Source: Bacillota bacterium | GTDB lineage: Bacteria > Bacillota > Bacilli > Alicyclobacillales > SLC66 | NCBI GenBank assembly: GCA_026627345.1 | Contig: JAPNUP010000124.1 | Coordinates: forward strand, 1-64,000 | Reading direction: 5' to 3' | DNA: 64,000 nt | Part shown: positions 8,805 through 17,717 of the stretch, one piece after another | Layout of the letters: every line of letters begins with the position of its first letter | Position numbering within the stretch: the stretch's first letter is position 1 | Notes under the pieces: model-generated | The model's input: the letters and a program-made list of their open reading frames with translations, nothing else | Told to the model about the DNA's origin: nothing | Databases searched by the model: none | Position numbers and translations under genes: made by a program

Positions 8805-9953
8805 TTGGCTTTGCGCGAAGGGTTACTTGAGGAACTCGTGTCGACCGGTATCTGGTTGCAGGCTTCGGACATACACTTCGACCCGACGGGAGAAGCGATA
8901 CGGCTCATCTATCGGATCCATGGCAGACTCATCGCGGCGGACGCTGTCTCGCATCTGCCGCACGAGACAAGTCGGGCTATCGTTTCGCGGCTCAAGGTAC
9001 TCGCTCGCATGCAGTTGGGAGAGCAGCGCCGCGGACAAGACGGTCACGTGCGCTTGGAAACGGCACGTGGGATCTGTGATTTACGAGTCGCCACTGTGCC
9101 TACACTCGCAGGCGAGCGAGCGGTTGTACGCCTGTTTCCTGAGGAACACGCCTCGCTTCAGTTGCACGAACTCGGTATGCCCCATGCCATGCTTTCTTCG
9201 TTACAGCGCATCGTACAAGAGGGGGCAGGAGGCATCGTGCTCGTCGCTGGTAAGATTGGAGCCGGCAAGAGTACGACTTTGCACGCCTTGATGCGTGAGC
9301 ACGTTACGCAAGGCGCCTCTGTGATCACGATAGAAGATCCTGTGGAAAGGCGCGTTTATGCTTTTCATCAGATGGCGGTAGATGATCGACTCGGGTGGTC
9401 TTTCTCCGAATGCTTACGTGCGGCACTACGCCAAGATCCCGATTGGCTGATGATCGGCGAGATTCGCGACGCGGAAACTGCGCACATCGCCGTGCGAGCG
9501 GGTCTGACAGGGCACTTGATCGCAGCGACCGTACACGCAGACGACGCGCGACAGGCACTGTTACGGCTTGTGGAACTTGGCGTTGCGCCAAGTCTCGTGG
9601 CGCAGTCAGTGCGTTTGGTCGTTTGGCAGCGGTTAGCCGAGGTGTTGTGTGATCACTGTCAAGGAAGCGGTTGTGAACAGTGCGCCGGAGTCGGTGTGAC
9701 TGGTCGAAAAGCTGAGTTTCAAGTCCTGGATCGCATGGAGGCACAGCGGTTTCTTCTCTCTCCTGAGCGTGTAGACAAGCACGATCCTCGCAAACCAAAA
9801 TGGTCAGATGAGCGTACAGAAGTGCGCCATTTCGTCAGTGCTTCGCGCCTGCCACGAAGGGTGAAGCGAGGTGTAGCCGATGAAGGTCTGGTCGTCGCCG
9901 AGAGCCCGGGTGTCTTCACGAACGATCGAAGGCGTTCTGGGCGACTTGAGTGA
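8805..9953 (+). CDS. comGA: ComGA, competence/type IV pilus assembly ATPase
   Basis: Hexameric secretion ATPase (GspE/PilB family) that drives assembly of the DNA-uptake pseudopilus. Visible are an N-terminal region (QASDIHFDP), Walker A (GKIGAGKST), the Asp/His boxes (EDPVERR) and Walker B (MIGEIRDAETA). A zinc-binding four-cysteine cluster follows (CDHCQGSGCEQC). TTG start with GAGGGGA upstream. The last 74 bases overlap comGB in another frame, an unusually long overlap. Confidence 0.9.
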   Translation: MALREGLLEELVSTGIWLQASDIHFDPTGEAIRLIYRIHGRLIAADAVSHLPHETSRAIVSRLKVLARMQLGEQRRGQDGHVRLETARGICDLRVATVPTLAGERAVVRLFPEEHASLQLHELGMPHAMLSSLQRIVQEGAGGIVLVAGKIGAGKSTTLHALMREHVTQGASVITIEDPVERRVYAFHQMAVDDRLGWSFSECLRAALRQDPDWLMIGEIRDAETAHIAVRAGLTGHLIAATVHADDARQALLRLVELGVAPSLVAQSVRLVVWQRLAEVLCDHCQGSGCEQCAGVGVTGRKAEFQVLDRMEAQRFLLSPERVDKHDPRKPKWSDERTEVRHFVSASRLPRRVKRGVADEGLVVAESPGVFTNDRRRSGRLE

Positions 9954-10917
9954 TTTGTTGCGCGCTGGCGTCGACCTCGATGTCGCCTTGCAGTTGTTGT
10001 CCGAGAACGCCAGATATCGACGAGTCGTGGACCATCTGCGCAAAGGCGTTCTCGAAGGCACTTCACTAGCGACGTCGCTGCGTGATGCAGGTGTTCAGGG
10101 CGAGGTGCAAGCTTTTATCGAAGCCGGGGAGGTGACCGGTGCGTTGGCCCAAGCATTGGCCCTCGCGGCGCACTACCTCGAAAGACGGCGAATGGTGTGG
10201 GAGCAGGTGATGAAGCTCGGTTCCTACCCTGCGTTGCTAGTCATTTTGACTAGCTTAGTCATGTATTTGCTAGCGGCCATCGTCATTCCCTCTTTTGCCA
10301 AAATGTATACGGCGATGGGAATACAGGAAGGCACTTCATTGCAATGGTTGTTCTTGTTTTCACGGGTAGTTACAGTGTCTGCGCTGCCCGTGCTTGGATT
10401 CGTGCTTGTTGCGGGGAGCGGTCTTTACCTGGCTCGGCAGCGGGTACGAGGGGCACTTCGCGCTGCTTGTATGAAGGTCGGCTATCTGCGCAGTTTCTTA
10501 CAACTGGTGTATAGCCATCGTATCTTTCACTTGTTGGCCTTTTTGCTTCAAGGCGGCGTGGACGTACTTCGGGCAGTCACGTGGTTACAGCATCTTGACA
10601 TTGCCTCGTTAGGTCATCGTTTCCAGAAAGTTCGCGCAAGCATGGAGCAAGGGGACTCGCTTGTCAGTGCGTTCCAACATATCTCCGAACTGACGCCAGT
10701 GGTGTTTCAGATGCTGTCACTGGCTGAAACGACTGGGGACGTTGTCACTGCGACGAAACAAATATACGAATATCTGGAGCGGGCACGGGTACGGCGCCAG
10801 GAACAGATCGCGCGGATCGCAGAACCTATGATCACCTTGGTCCTAGGCGGAGCGGTCGGTCTAGCCACCTTGTTGTTGATGATGCCGATGATGCAACTGA
10901 TCTCCCAACTTTCGTGA
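9880..10917 (+). CDS. comGB: ComGB, GspF/PilC-family inner-membrane platform protein
   Basis: Polytopic membrane protein that anchors the pilus assembly ATPase. Two GspF domains are separated by membrane segments (around VILTSLVMYLLAAIVIPSF and VVTVSALPVLGFVLVAGSG), with a last segment near the C terminus (GGAVGLATLLLMMPMMQL). The ATG at 9880 has a GAGGTG site seven bases upstream and starts inside comGA. 345 aa, usual length. Confidence 0.9.
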   Translation: MKVWSSPRARVSSRTIEGVLGDLSDLLRAGVDLDVALQLLSENARYRRVVDHLRKGVLEGTSLATSLRDAGVQGEVQAFIEAGEVTGALAQALALAAHYLERRRMVWEQVMKLGSYPALLVILTSLVMYLLAAIVIPSFAKMYTAMGIQEGTSLQWLFLFSRVVTVSALPVLGFVLVAGSGLYLARQRVRGALRAACMKVGYLRSFLQLVYSHRIFHLLAFLLQGGVDVLRAVTWLQHLDIASLGHRFQKVRASMEQGDSLVSAFQHISELTPVVFQMLSLAETTGDVVTATKQIYEYLERARVRRQEQIARIAEPMITLVLGGAVGLATLLLMMPMMQLISQLS

Positions 10918-10934
10918 GAAGGAGCACCATAGCG

Positions 10935-11300
10935 ATGAAAAAAGTGCGTAAAGAGGACGGCTTTACACTGATAGAAATGATTGTTGCATTGTTCGTCGTA
11001 TCCGTGGTGATGGCGATTGCCCTGCCGAATCTCCAGGCGGCTGGGACGCGCGCGGCCACGACATCGTGTGAAGGTAATGAGCGTATGATTCGTGCTGCTT
11101 TAGCGGAGTATTACCTGGACAATCACCACTATCCACAGGAGGCCACGGTTACTGCACAGCTGGCAGATCTGAAAGCAGGTGGATACTTGGCGACAACGCC
11201 TGTCTGCCCCAGTTCTGGGTCATATGTGATTACAGTGTCCCCTGACGGCACCAACGTGACCGTATCTTGCACGGTTCACGGGGAACTTGGAGATGCGTGA
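10935..11300 (+). CDS. comGC: ComGC, major competence pseudopilin
   Basis: Type IV pilin-like structural subunit. Short basic leader, prepilin peptidase site G|FTLIE with Glu at mature position 5, and a hydrophobic helix (MIVALFVVSVVMAIALPN). 121 aa from the ATG at 10935, which has a GGAG upstream; an earlier in-frame GTG at 10914 is less likely. Two cysteines in the C-terminal part may form a disulphide. Overlaps the next gene slightly. Confidence 0.92.
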   Translation: MKKVRKEDGFTLIEMIVALFVVSVVMAIALPNLQAAGTRAATTSCEGNERMIRAALAEYYLDNHHYPQEATVTAQLADLKAGGYLATTPVCPSSGSYVITVSPDGTNVTVSCTVHGELGDA

Positions 11301-11760
11301 GCAAACTGCAGAGCAGGGCTTTTCCCTCATCGAGGTGATGGTCGCTCTAGCCGTCTCGACACTACTCATGGCGATTGCCCTACCAGACTTCTCAGCTTTG
11401 GTCGATCGGGCTTTTCTTTTTAACACCACTTGTGAAATCGTGGGCGACCTGCGCGATCAGCAGGCTTTGGCGCGTGCGCAGCAAGCTTATCAGGAAGTCA
11501 GGTTTGCGCCATTTGCGCCGTACTACCAATTGTACAGTGACGGCATCGGCTATACGCGATATACAGGGTTTGATCCTGGGGTGATGTATGAAGATGGGTA
11601 TTTGCACCTTCCCCAACCGACAGTTCGCTATAACCTTGCGGGGAACGTCAATGAGAGTGGAAAAATCGGTCTAGCAGATCGTGAGGGGGATAAACAGACG
11701 ATCGTTGTTTGCCTAGATTCCGGTGAACTGCGTTTTACTCACGGCTTACTCGGGTCTTGA
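11293..11760 (+). CDS. comGD: ComGD-like minor pseudopilin
   Basis: Second pilin-like protein: leader ending in G, then FSLIEVMVALAVS, so a class III signal with Glu5 is clear. The rest is a 100-residue globular part without a recognised family. Position after comGC suggests ComGD, by order rather than similarity. An in-frame TTG at 11287 is an alternative start. 155 aa. Confidence 0.75.
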   Translation: MREQTAEQGFSLIEVMVALAVSTLLMAIALPDFSALVDRAFLFNTTCEIVGDLRDQQALARAQQAYQEVRFAPFAPYYQLYSDGIGYTRYTGFDPGVMYEDGYLHLPQPTVRYNLAGNVNESGKIGLADREGDKQTIVVCLDSGELRFTHGLLGS

Positions 11761-11800
11761 ATGGCAGCGTTTGTGTGTTCGATGTCTGGGGGTGGCTGCA

Positions 11801-12151
11801 GTGAGTATTGCTGAGAGTATCATTGCCGTCTGGATATTTTCACTCTTGACAGTTTTAGTCTATGCCAGTTCACAATCAGAAGCGCTACTTTTGGTGCGGA
11901 CTGCCGCACATGAACAAGGGACTGCGCTTGGTCAAGGTACTTTACAGCGTGATGGACGCCTACTCGCACAAGGGAAAGCTGTACTCGGGGCGGGTGTGGT
12001 CACGATCAGTGGACAGCCGTTTCTTGTATCGGGTCAGACAGTTCGCGTAGCGACGTATCTGAGAAAGGTGACAGTTACGGTACGCACCACGACTTTACGT
12101 CCGCCGCTTATTTTGTCACTCAGTACCTTGCAAGCGGTATATGGACAGTGA
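11801..12151 (+). CDS. ComGE-like minor pseudopilin
   Basis: Small protein (116 aa from GTG 11801) that begins with a hydrophobic helix (SIAESIIAVWIFSLLTVLVY) and a Glu like position 5 of pilins, but it lacks the usual Gly-Phe cleavage context. A GGGGGTGG site lies five bases before the GTG. The frame is open upstream to 11723, overlapping comGD. Fourth pilin slot of the operon, so ComGE is likely by position. Confidence 0.6.
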   Translation: MSIAESIIAVWIFSLLTVLVYASSQSEALLLVRTAAHEQGTALGQGTLQRDGRLLAQGKAVLGAGVVTISGQPFLVSGQTVRVATYLRKVTVTVRTTTLRPPLILSLSTLQAVYGQ

Positions 12152-12603
12152 ATAAACAAGAAGGGTTTACGCTCGTTGAGACTGTTTTTGCCATGTTCAT
12201 CGCCGCTATCGCTATTTTTGGTGCGGTCGCAGCTTTGTTAGCTGCCGTTTCTCTCAGCCATCGCGTATTTACGTTTTCTCAGGAGGCAGATGACGCCAAT
12301 TTGTTGGCCACCTTTATCGAGCGAGATATGAAGATGGCAAGCCATTTCACGTTTCGCGCGCAACGACTTTGGATTACGGAAGATGATGGAGTCGTGAATT
12401 CGTACTGGATGGATGCGCAAAGTACGGACATTGATCGCGCGGTGAATGGTCGCGGTGTGATCGTCGTGTCCACGCATGTTGACTCCGTCACTTTCTCCGT
12501 CTTGCCAGAAGGGGGACTCGAAACGGATGTGTCCTATCTCTATGAGGGTGTCTCGTATATGGAGCAGTTACAAGTGGATTTTGGTGAAGGGACGCTTGGG
12601 TAA
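12148..12603 (+). CDS. ComGF-like minor pseudopilin
   Basis: Pilin-like protein with a clear prepilin site (NKQEG|FTLVE) and hydrophobic helix (TVFAMFIAAIAIFGAVAALL). GTG start overlaps the previous stop by four bases. The globular part contains an ERDMKMASHF segment; minor pilins of this kind often have an ERD motif. 151 aa. Order in the operon suggests ComGF. Confidence 0.7.
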   Translation: MNKQEGFTLVETVFAMFIAAIAIFGAVAALLAAVSLSHRVFTFSQEADDANLLATFIERDMKMASHFTFRAQRLWITEDDGVVNSYWMDAQSTDIDRAVNGRGVIVVSTHVDSVTFSVLPEGGLETDVSYLYEGVSYMEQLQVDFGEGTLG

Positions 12604-12991
12604 AGGTGAGAAGGACGGTTTTGCTGTGCCCATCGTGTTGCTATCACTGACAGTGGCCAGCATCGCGATCGGGTCGGCGACGCTGCTGCTTCAGGACGAA
12701 CTGGACCGGCAGAGTCAAACTGACGCATCGACCAAAGCGCATAATGTTGCCGTTGCAGGACTTGCAGTGAGTATCGCACAGTTGAAAGACGAGGGCAGTT
12801 CGACGCCAGCCCAAGCCCAACAGATCAGTGGCCATTTTCAAGAAGGTGACTATGTAGCGACCATTACCCCTAATCAGTCGAAGTACGACATCGCGATAAA
12901 AGCTCACTTACAAGACGGGACACAAGCTAGCGTCCAAGTGGTGTTCGACCTCCAAAAGCAGTCAGTCAGTGACTGGCGCGAGCAACCATGA
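12596..12991 (+). CDS. ComGG/PilX-like minor pilin component
   Basis: Last small gene of the pilus operon. A short basic leader (GKGEKDG) precedes a hydrophobic helix (FAVPIVLLSLTVASIAIG), but Glu5 is absent, as in the pilin-like GspK/PilX type that can cap the filament. I chose TTG 12596, with GAAGG upstream, which overlaps the previous stop; the frame is open to 12476. 131 aa. Function by position only. Confidence 0.6.
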   Translation: MGKGEKDGFAVPIVLLSLTVASIAIGSATLLLQDELDRQSQTDASTKAHNVAVAGLAVSIAQLKDEGSSTPAQAQQISGHFQEGDYVATITPNQSKYDIAIKAHLQDGTQASVQVVFDLQKQSVSDWREQP

Positions 12992-13076
12992 TTTTTCGCT
13001 GGTGAGAAATGGGTGGGTGTGAGGTGTGCCTTTCTAGGGCGAGTATGCTACCATGAGCTTATGGAGGGATGCTGTA

Positions 13077-13607
13077 TTGCTGATCGCTCTGATAGGCTTC
13101 ACAGGGTCTGGAAAGTCGACTTTAGGGCGCGCACTCGCCATGGATTATGGATTGCCTTGTTACGATTCGGACAAGTGGATTGAACAGCAATCAGGCTCAT
13201 CCATTGCGCATTTGTTTGCGCTAGAAGGGGAAGCTTCTTTTCGTGAACGCGAGGCAGACTGTATCCTCCAGTGCATTCGTTCGCGCAGTACGGGAGTCTT
13301 AGTCACAGGCGGAGGCGCAGTGCTCAAGGCGCAAACCCGGGAACTGCTTCGTACGCGGTGTTTTACCGTGCATGTGCAGGCGCCATTAGATGTGATTTGG
13401 CAGCGACTGCAAGGGCAGACAGATCGACCGCTGCTTCAGGGATCCGATCCATACAGTAAACTTTCGAGTCTTTATGACAGTCGATCTGGACTTTATGACT
13501 TTGCGCACACAGTGGTCTCCTCGCTCGATATGAAACGGGCGGCGAGCCAGATTGTCGCTGGGTGGTTGCAGTTTACGCGTGATGAAGGTAGAGTGGATGG
13601 ACAGTAA
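13077..13607 (+). CDS. aroK: Shikimate kinase
   Basis: ATP-dependent phosphorylation of shikimate in aromatic amino acid synthesis. P-loop GFTGSGKST near the N terminus, the DSDKWIE region that binds substrate, GGGAV (shikimate-binding) and the lid Arg segment (QTDRPLLQG). TTG 13077 has GGAGGG eight bases upstream and gives the normal 176 aa; ATG 13053 is an in-frame alternative. Located after comG as in Geobacillus-like genomes. aroQ lies 10 kb downstream. Confidence 0.92.
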   Translation: MLIALIGFTGSGKSTLGRALAMDYGLPCYDSDKWIEQQSGSSIAHLFALEGEASFREREADCILQCIRSRSTGVLVTGGGAVLKAQTRELLRTRCFTVHVQAPLDVIWQRLQGQTDRPLLQGSDPYSKLSSLYDSRSGLYDFAHTVVSSLDMKRAASQIVAGWLQFTRDEGRVDGQ

Positions 13608-13635
13608 ACAAGGGGCTTGTCCCCATCATTGACGC

Positions 13636-13647
13636 GAAGAATAAGCG
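13636..13647 (+). repeat. 12-base repeat, copy 1 (before asnB)
   Basis: The sequence GAAGAATAAGCG occurs here and again at 20965-20976, both times in an intergenic leader. Copy 1 continues ACTACG, copy 2 GCTTACG. Function unknown. Confidence 0.5.
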
Positions 13648-13708
13648 ACTACGTTGTTATGGTGCAATCGATCTAGTCTGCAATCGGGATAGTTACTAAA
13701 TGGTTCTT

Positions 13709-13737
13709 CTGACATGTGACAAGCTAATTTTTATGGT
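13709..13737 (+). promoter_or_regulatory. Putative promoter of asnB
   Basis: CTGACA at 13709-13714, a 17-base spacer and TATGGT at 13732-13737. A transcript would start near 13744, very close to the GTG at 13758. Moderate match to sigma-A consensus. Confidence 0.4.
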
Positions 13738-13757
13738 AGAGAGCGGTGGATATTGAC

Positions 13758-15692
13758 GTGTGTGGTATTGTGGGTTTTGTTGGCAGGCGCGGCCAAGAAG
13801 GGGATTTGGATACGGTGCAGGCAATGAATGCCGCCATCATACACAGAGGGCCGGATGACGACGGCTATCTGGTGGATGGGCCTGTTTGTTTTGGTTTTCG
13901 CAGGCTCTCCATTATCGATGTATATGGTGGTCATCAACCGTTAGCCAATGAAGATGAGACTGTGTGGATTGTGTTTAATGGAGAAATCTACAATTACAAG
14001 GAACTGCGCAAGCGTCTACAAGAACTGGGTCATCGATTCAAGACGGACACCGATACAGAGGTGATCGTGCACCTCTATGAGGAATACGGAGAGCAGTGTG
14101 TCACGCATCTCAGAGGCATGTTTGCTTTCGCCATTTGGGATTCCGTGCGCGATCAGGTGTTCATCGCTCGTGATCTGTTTGGGATCAAACCCTTGTATTA
14201 TACCTTGGATGATAACCGCTTGGCATTCGCCTCTGAAATCAAGAGTTTGCTGCAGGTGCCAGGTGTCTCGCGGGAGATCGATCGCGAGTCTTTCTGGCAT
14301 TACCTTACTTTTCAATATGTACCGGAGCCGCGAACGATGTTTGTCGACGTGGCGAAATTGCCGCCGGCTCATTATCTCCTGATTCAAGGCGATAAAGTGG
14401 TCCTCGAACGGTACGAGCAGTTGCAGTTTGCGCCGACGGATCAACCGTTGATTCACTACGTGGAAGGCACGCTCACGCGACTGCGTGACTCCGTGCGCGT
14501 CCATATGAACAGCGATGTGCCGCGCGGGGCCTTTTTGTCGTCAGGGGTGGACTCGAGTGCCATCGTGGCTCTGTTAAAGGAATTGGAGGAAGTACAGACC
14601 TTCACGGTTGGGTTTGAGGGCGCAGGTGGAATGAGTGAGATCGGCTTTGCCCGTGAGACGGCGCGCCTCTTGAAAACCGTTCATCGCGATACCATTATCA
14701 GCGCGCAAACCTATTTAGACGAACTTCCGCGGCTGGTCTATCATCAAGATGAGCCTTTGGCCGACCCCTCAGCGATTGCCCTGTATTTTGTCTCTCAGTT
14801 AGCCAGTCAATATGTCACCGTAGTATTGTCGGGTGAAGGCGCAGATGAGATATTCGGTGGCTACACCATTTATCGGGAGCCGCTGTCGCTAAAAATGTTT
14901 GATTTCATTCCACCGAGTTTTAGACGTCGTTTGGGCGATGTGGCTCAACTTTTTCCGGTAGGAATGAAAGGCCGGAGTTTTCTGATGCGCGGATCGAAAC
15001 CTCTGGAAGAGCGCTTTTTCGGCAATGCCTATCTTTTTTCGGAAAAGGACAAGAAACAGTTTGTCCACGCTTCTGTACAAGGCGCAAAATCTCTTCAATC
15101 GACGGATGTCACGCGTCCCATCTATGAACGGGCAGGTGACACGGATGATGTGACGCGTATGCAGTTTCTCGATTTGCACACATGGTTGCCCGGTGACATT
15201 CTGATGAAAGCAGATAAGATGACCATGGCCAACAGCCTCGAGCTGCGCGTTCCGTTTCTCGATCGCGAAGTCTTCCGCTTTGCCGCTCAGATTCCGGCCA
15301 AGTACCGTTTAGCTGGGGGCACGACTAAGTACGTGTTACGCGAAGCTGTGCGGGGGCTTTTGCCTAAGGAAGTCACTGAGCGCAAAAAGCTTGGATTCCC
15401 GGTTCCGACGCGCAAGTGGTTGCGCGATGAGCACTATGAATTTGCGCGGGAGATGATAGGGTCTGGGGCGTGCGATGATTTGTTTGATCGCACTTACGCG
15501 CTGACGCTCTTGCGCGAGCATAAAGAAGGCGTACGCGATCACGCACGCAAGATTTGGGCTCTGGTTATTTTTCTGCTTTGGCGCCAGATTTATGTGGAGC
15601 AGTCACGGACATTTGTCTCGAAGGCGCCTGAGTCTGTGATCATCAGACGTCGCAAAAACCAGGATCAGACGTTAGCAGGGGTGTCCGGATGA
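13758..15692 (+). CDS. asnB: Asparagine synthetase, glutamine-hydrolysing
   Basis: Converts aspartate to asparagine using glutamine and ATP. The start is decided by chemistry: the glutaminase domain needs Cys2, and GTG 13758 gives MCGIVGFVGR, with GGTGGA seven bases upstream; GTG 13746 would bury the Cys. The N-terminal Ntn-hydrolase domain (RGPDDDG, NGEIYNY) is followed by the synthetase domain with the PP-loop-like LSSGVDSSAIVALL. 644 aa. Four-base overlap with the downstream helicase-loader gene. Confidence 0.95.
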   Translation: MCGIVGFVGRRGQEGDLDTVQAMNAAIIHRGPDDDGYLVDGPVCFGFRRLSIIDVYGGHQPLANEDETVWIVFNGEIYNYKELRKRLQELGHRFKTDTDTEVIVHLYEEYGEQCVTHLRGMFAFAIWDSVRDQVFIARDLFGIKPLYYTLDDNRLAFASEIKSLLQVPGVSREIDRESFWHYLTFQYVPEPRTMFVDVAKLPPAHYLLIQGDKVVLERYEQLQFAPTDQPLIHYVEGTLTRLRDSVRVHMNSDVPRGAFLSSGVDSSAIVALLKELEEVQTFTVGFEGAGGMSEIGFARETARLLKTVHRDTIISAQTYLDELPRLVYHQDEPLADPSAIALYFVSQLASQYVTVVLSGEGADEIFGGYTIYREPLSLKMFDFIPPSFRRRLGDVAQLFPVGMKGRSFLMRGSKPLEERFFGNAYLFSEKDKKQFVHASVQGAKSLQSTDVTRPIYERAGDTDDVTRMQFLDLHTWLPGDILMKADKMTMANSLELRVPFLDREVFRFAAQIPAKYRLAGGTTKYVLREAVRGLLPKEVTERKKLGFPVPTRKWLRDEHYEFAREMIGSGACDDLFDRTYALTLLREHKEGVRDHARKIWALVIFLLWRQIYVEQSRTFVSKAPESVIIRRRKNQDQTLAGVSG

Positions 15693-16633
15693 CACTAGAA
15701 CGCATAGGGGACGCATTGCCTGAAAAACTGCGCGGACAGGCGTCTGGACTACGTCGGACGCTCGCGCAGTGGCGCGAGGTGATCCCAGCGCTCGCTTCTC
15801 TCGATGTGAAGGAAGATTCTGTACGTCGTGCGGAACCGTTGCTTGTACATTTATTGCAACAAGAGCGAGTGTGTTCGCGCTGTACAGGGTATGAATCCTG
15901 TGGAAAGCTGGGAGACGAGCAAGGGATGTATGACCATCTGATGGAGTATGGTGGGGAACTCTGGAGCCAGACAGCCTACTGCGAGCCTTATCTCGAGTAC
16001 CAGGCGCGTGCCCGTTTAACGCGTTATCAGGCGTTCTCATCGCGTTCCGCTTACGAGCAGACACTGTCTTTTGAGAATTTTCCAGCGGTGCAGCGCAAAC
16101 GCAGGCCCCAGCTAGTGTCCACCGCTGAGCATTTTGCAGACAAATATCAGATAGGCGAGCAAAGTAAAGGCATTTACGTTTTTGGACCGGCAGGCGTTGG
16201 TAAAACTCACTTACTACAAGCCATGATCAAGCGTCTTGAGGAACGTCGTATCCCAGCCATTCTAATTCGCGCAGAGGCGTTATTTGACCGATTGCGCAGC
16301 GTGATTTCCGAAGGCGGCGATATCGAACCCGTCCTGGAAGCTTTCTCGCTGGTGCCGGTTTTGGCCATCGATGAGATCGGTCAGGAACGAGCCAATGAAT
16401 TCACGCTCGAAAAGCTGTTTCGGGTGATTAACTATCGTTTCTCCGCCAAACTACCCACGCTGTTCGCCAGTAACTATGCGCCGCCTGACCTCTACCAACG
16501 CCTGGCCACTGATTTGATGCCGATTATCGATCCGCTGCGCAGTCGCCTCATCGGCATGAGCCGTGTAGGCGATCTGACGGGCGAAGATCACCGCATTGCA
16601 AGCATGGAATTGCTCGACGTTCAGGAGCGCTAA
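15689..16633 (+). CDS. dnaI: DnaI-like helicase loader, AAA+ ATPase
   Basis: Predicted loader of the replicative helicase. The N-terminal part holds a cysteine cluster (CSRCTGYESC and later YCEPY), as in the zinc-binding domain of DnaI; the C-terminal AAA+ domain has Walker A GPAGVGKTH, Walker B VLAIDEIGQE and a sensor-type SNYAP. 314 aa, close to B. subtilis DnaI (311). Unlike B. subtilis it is coupled to asnB, not to dnaB. An IstB/DnaC-type relative is the alternative, but the cysteine domain favours DnaI. Confidence 0.8.
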   Translation: MTLERIGDALPEKLRGQASGLRRTLAQWREVIPALASLDVKEDSVRRAEPLLVHLLQQERVCSRCTGYESCGKLGDEQGMYDHLMEYGGELWSQTAYCEPYLEYQARARLTRYQAFSSRSAYEQTLSFENFPAVQRKRRPQLVSTAEHFADKYQIGEQSKGIYVFGPAGVGKTHLLQAMIKRLEERRIPAILIRAEALFDRLRSVISEGGDIEPVLEAFSLVPVLAIDEIGQERANEFTLEKLFRVINYRFSAKLPTLFASNYAPPDLYQRLATDLMPIIDPLRSRLIGMSRVGDLTGEDHRIASMELLDVQER

Positions 16634-16673
16634 TTAGTCAGACGGGGCAGTGCTGATCCCCGCCTGACTAGCC

Positions 16674-17672
16674 TTAGCTCGATACCGCGTCTCCGCGGGG
16701 CGCCTGCGCGAGATACACCATGGCGCACTGCATAGGTCTGACTTCGACGCGCGGTTCTGTACGCCAAATCATCTCAGCACGCCTGAGTTCTTGTTCAGCT
16801 GCACGCGTCAGTGGGGACACGACTGGCTCTTCGAGCGGTTTTGCAACGCCTCCGTTTTTTTGTTGCGCAAAGTCCTGTAGCTGCACCACTTTGGCATGGC
16901 CCGCAACTCCAGCCACCTCTGTCGGTGTTGGTTCGCTCACAACCGTCTCAGCGCCCTCTGTCGCAAGAGATGCGTAGTACTGATCGAGAGCGGCAAGCTC
17001 CCCTTGCAGTTTTTTGGTGGCTTCCTTAGCCCAGGTATGGTCGCTGTTTTTTACTCGCTCTTGCACGCAGTTCATGACCAAAGAGAAGACTTGGTCAAAA
17101 TCCACAGGGACCGGCAATATTTTGGTGGCCAGCGGCCGATCATCATGCAACTGGCGAGCAAGCAAATCCGGCATCACATTAGCGGTGATCTGATAGTCGC
17201 GCAGATCCACAGCAAACGCTTCGAGTACATCTTTTCGGCGATCGGACATGTACGAGATCTTCACTGTTAGAACAGCGTACGGCGTAACGACAGGAGCCGA
17301 TTCATACGCGGCGGCGAAGGCGCCGTGGTTTTTAGCGCTTGTCATGATCCGGAGCATCCGGTAACACCCTGGCGTGATGCGTTCGACCTTGGCACCCGCG
17401 GGTGCGACATCGGTCACTGCGTCCTCAGTAAAAGTCAGGTACAGCACCGTGTTTGGCGGGTTCTCATTCATCGCTTCCGCCCACATCCAAAAAAAAGGGC
17501 GATCGGTCAACTCTTTGTCTACTTCTCTTGGCAATTCCACGCAAAGAGTGCCAGGTGGGCTTGGATAGATCGTGGCGCCGACACCTGTAAAGTAACGAAG
17601 ACAGAAGCTTTCAAGGTACTGTGGGGTCAGGCCAGATGCTTCGCTGACAGGCTCATCGATTTGAGAGTCCAC
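16674..17672 (-). CDS. yqhG: YqhG family protein
   Basis: Conserved Bacilli protein without known function. I assign it by its neighbours (SNF2-type helicase and gcvT, as in B. subtilis yqhG-yqhH-gcvT) and overall character: soluble, no signal peptide, no obvious enzyme motif. The C-terminal 100 residues are charged and alanine-rich (LTRAAEQELRRAEMIW). GTG at 17672 has GAGGAG seven bases upstream and gives 332 aa; the frame remains open to 17717. It follows the helicase gene on the same strand. Confidence 0.7.
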   Translation of the reverse strand: MDSQIDEPVSEASGLTPQYLESFCLRYFTGVGATIYPSPPGTLCVELPREVDKELTDRPFFWMWAEAMNENPPNTVLYLTFTEDAVTDVAPAGAKVERITPGCYRMLRIMTSAKNHGAFAAAYESAPVVTPYAVLTVKISYMSDRRKDVLEAFAVDLRDYQITANVMPDLLARQLHDDRPLATKILPVPVDFDQVFSLVMNCVQERVKNSDHTWAKEATKKLQGELAALDQYYASLATEGAETVVSEPTPTEVAGVAGHAKVVQLQDFAQQKNGGVAKPLEEPVVSPLTRAAEQELRRAEMIWRTEPRVEVRPMQCAMVYLAQAPRGDAVSS

Positions 17673-17717
17673 TGATATTCTCCTCTGGTTGCAAGATGGT
17701 TGGCTAAAATCACGCAA

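Noticed and set aside
13608-13757. T-box or other riboswitch before asnB
   Set aside because: Only 150 bases, no T-box sequence and no terminator/antiterminator pair; a promoter is the simpler reading.
15872-16006. Transposon helper (IstB) reading of the AAA+ gene
   Set aside because: The N-terminal cysteine domain fits DnaI, and there is no transposase or inverted repeat nearby.
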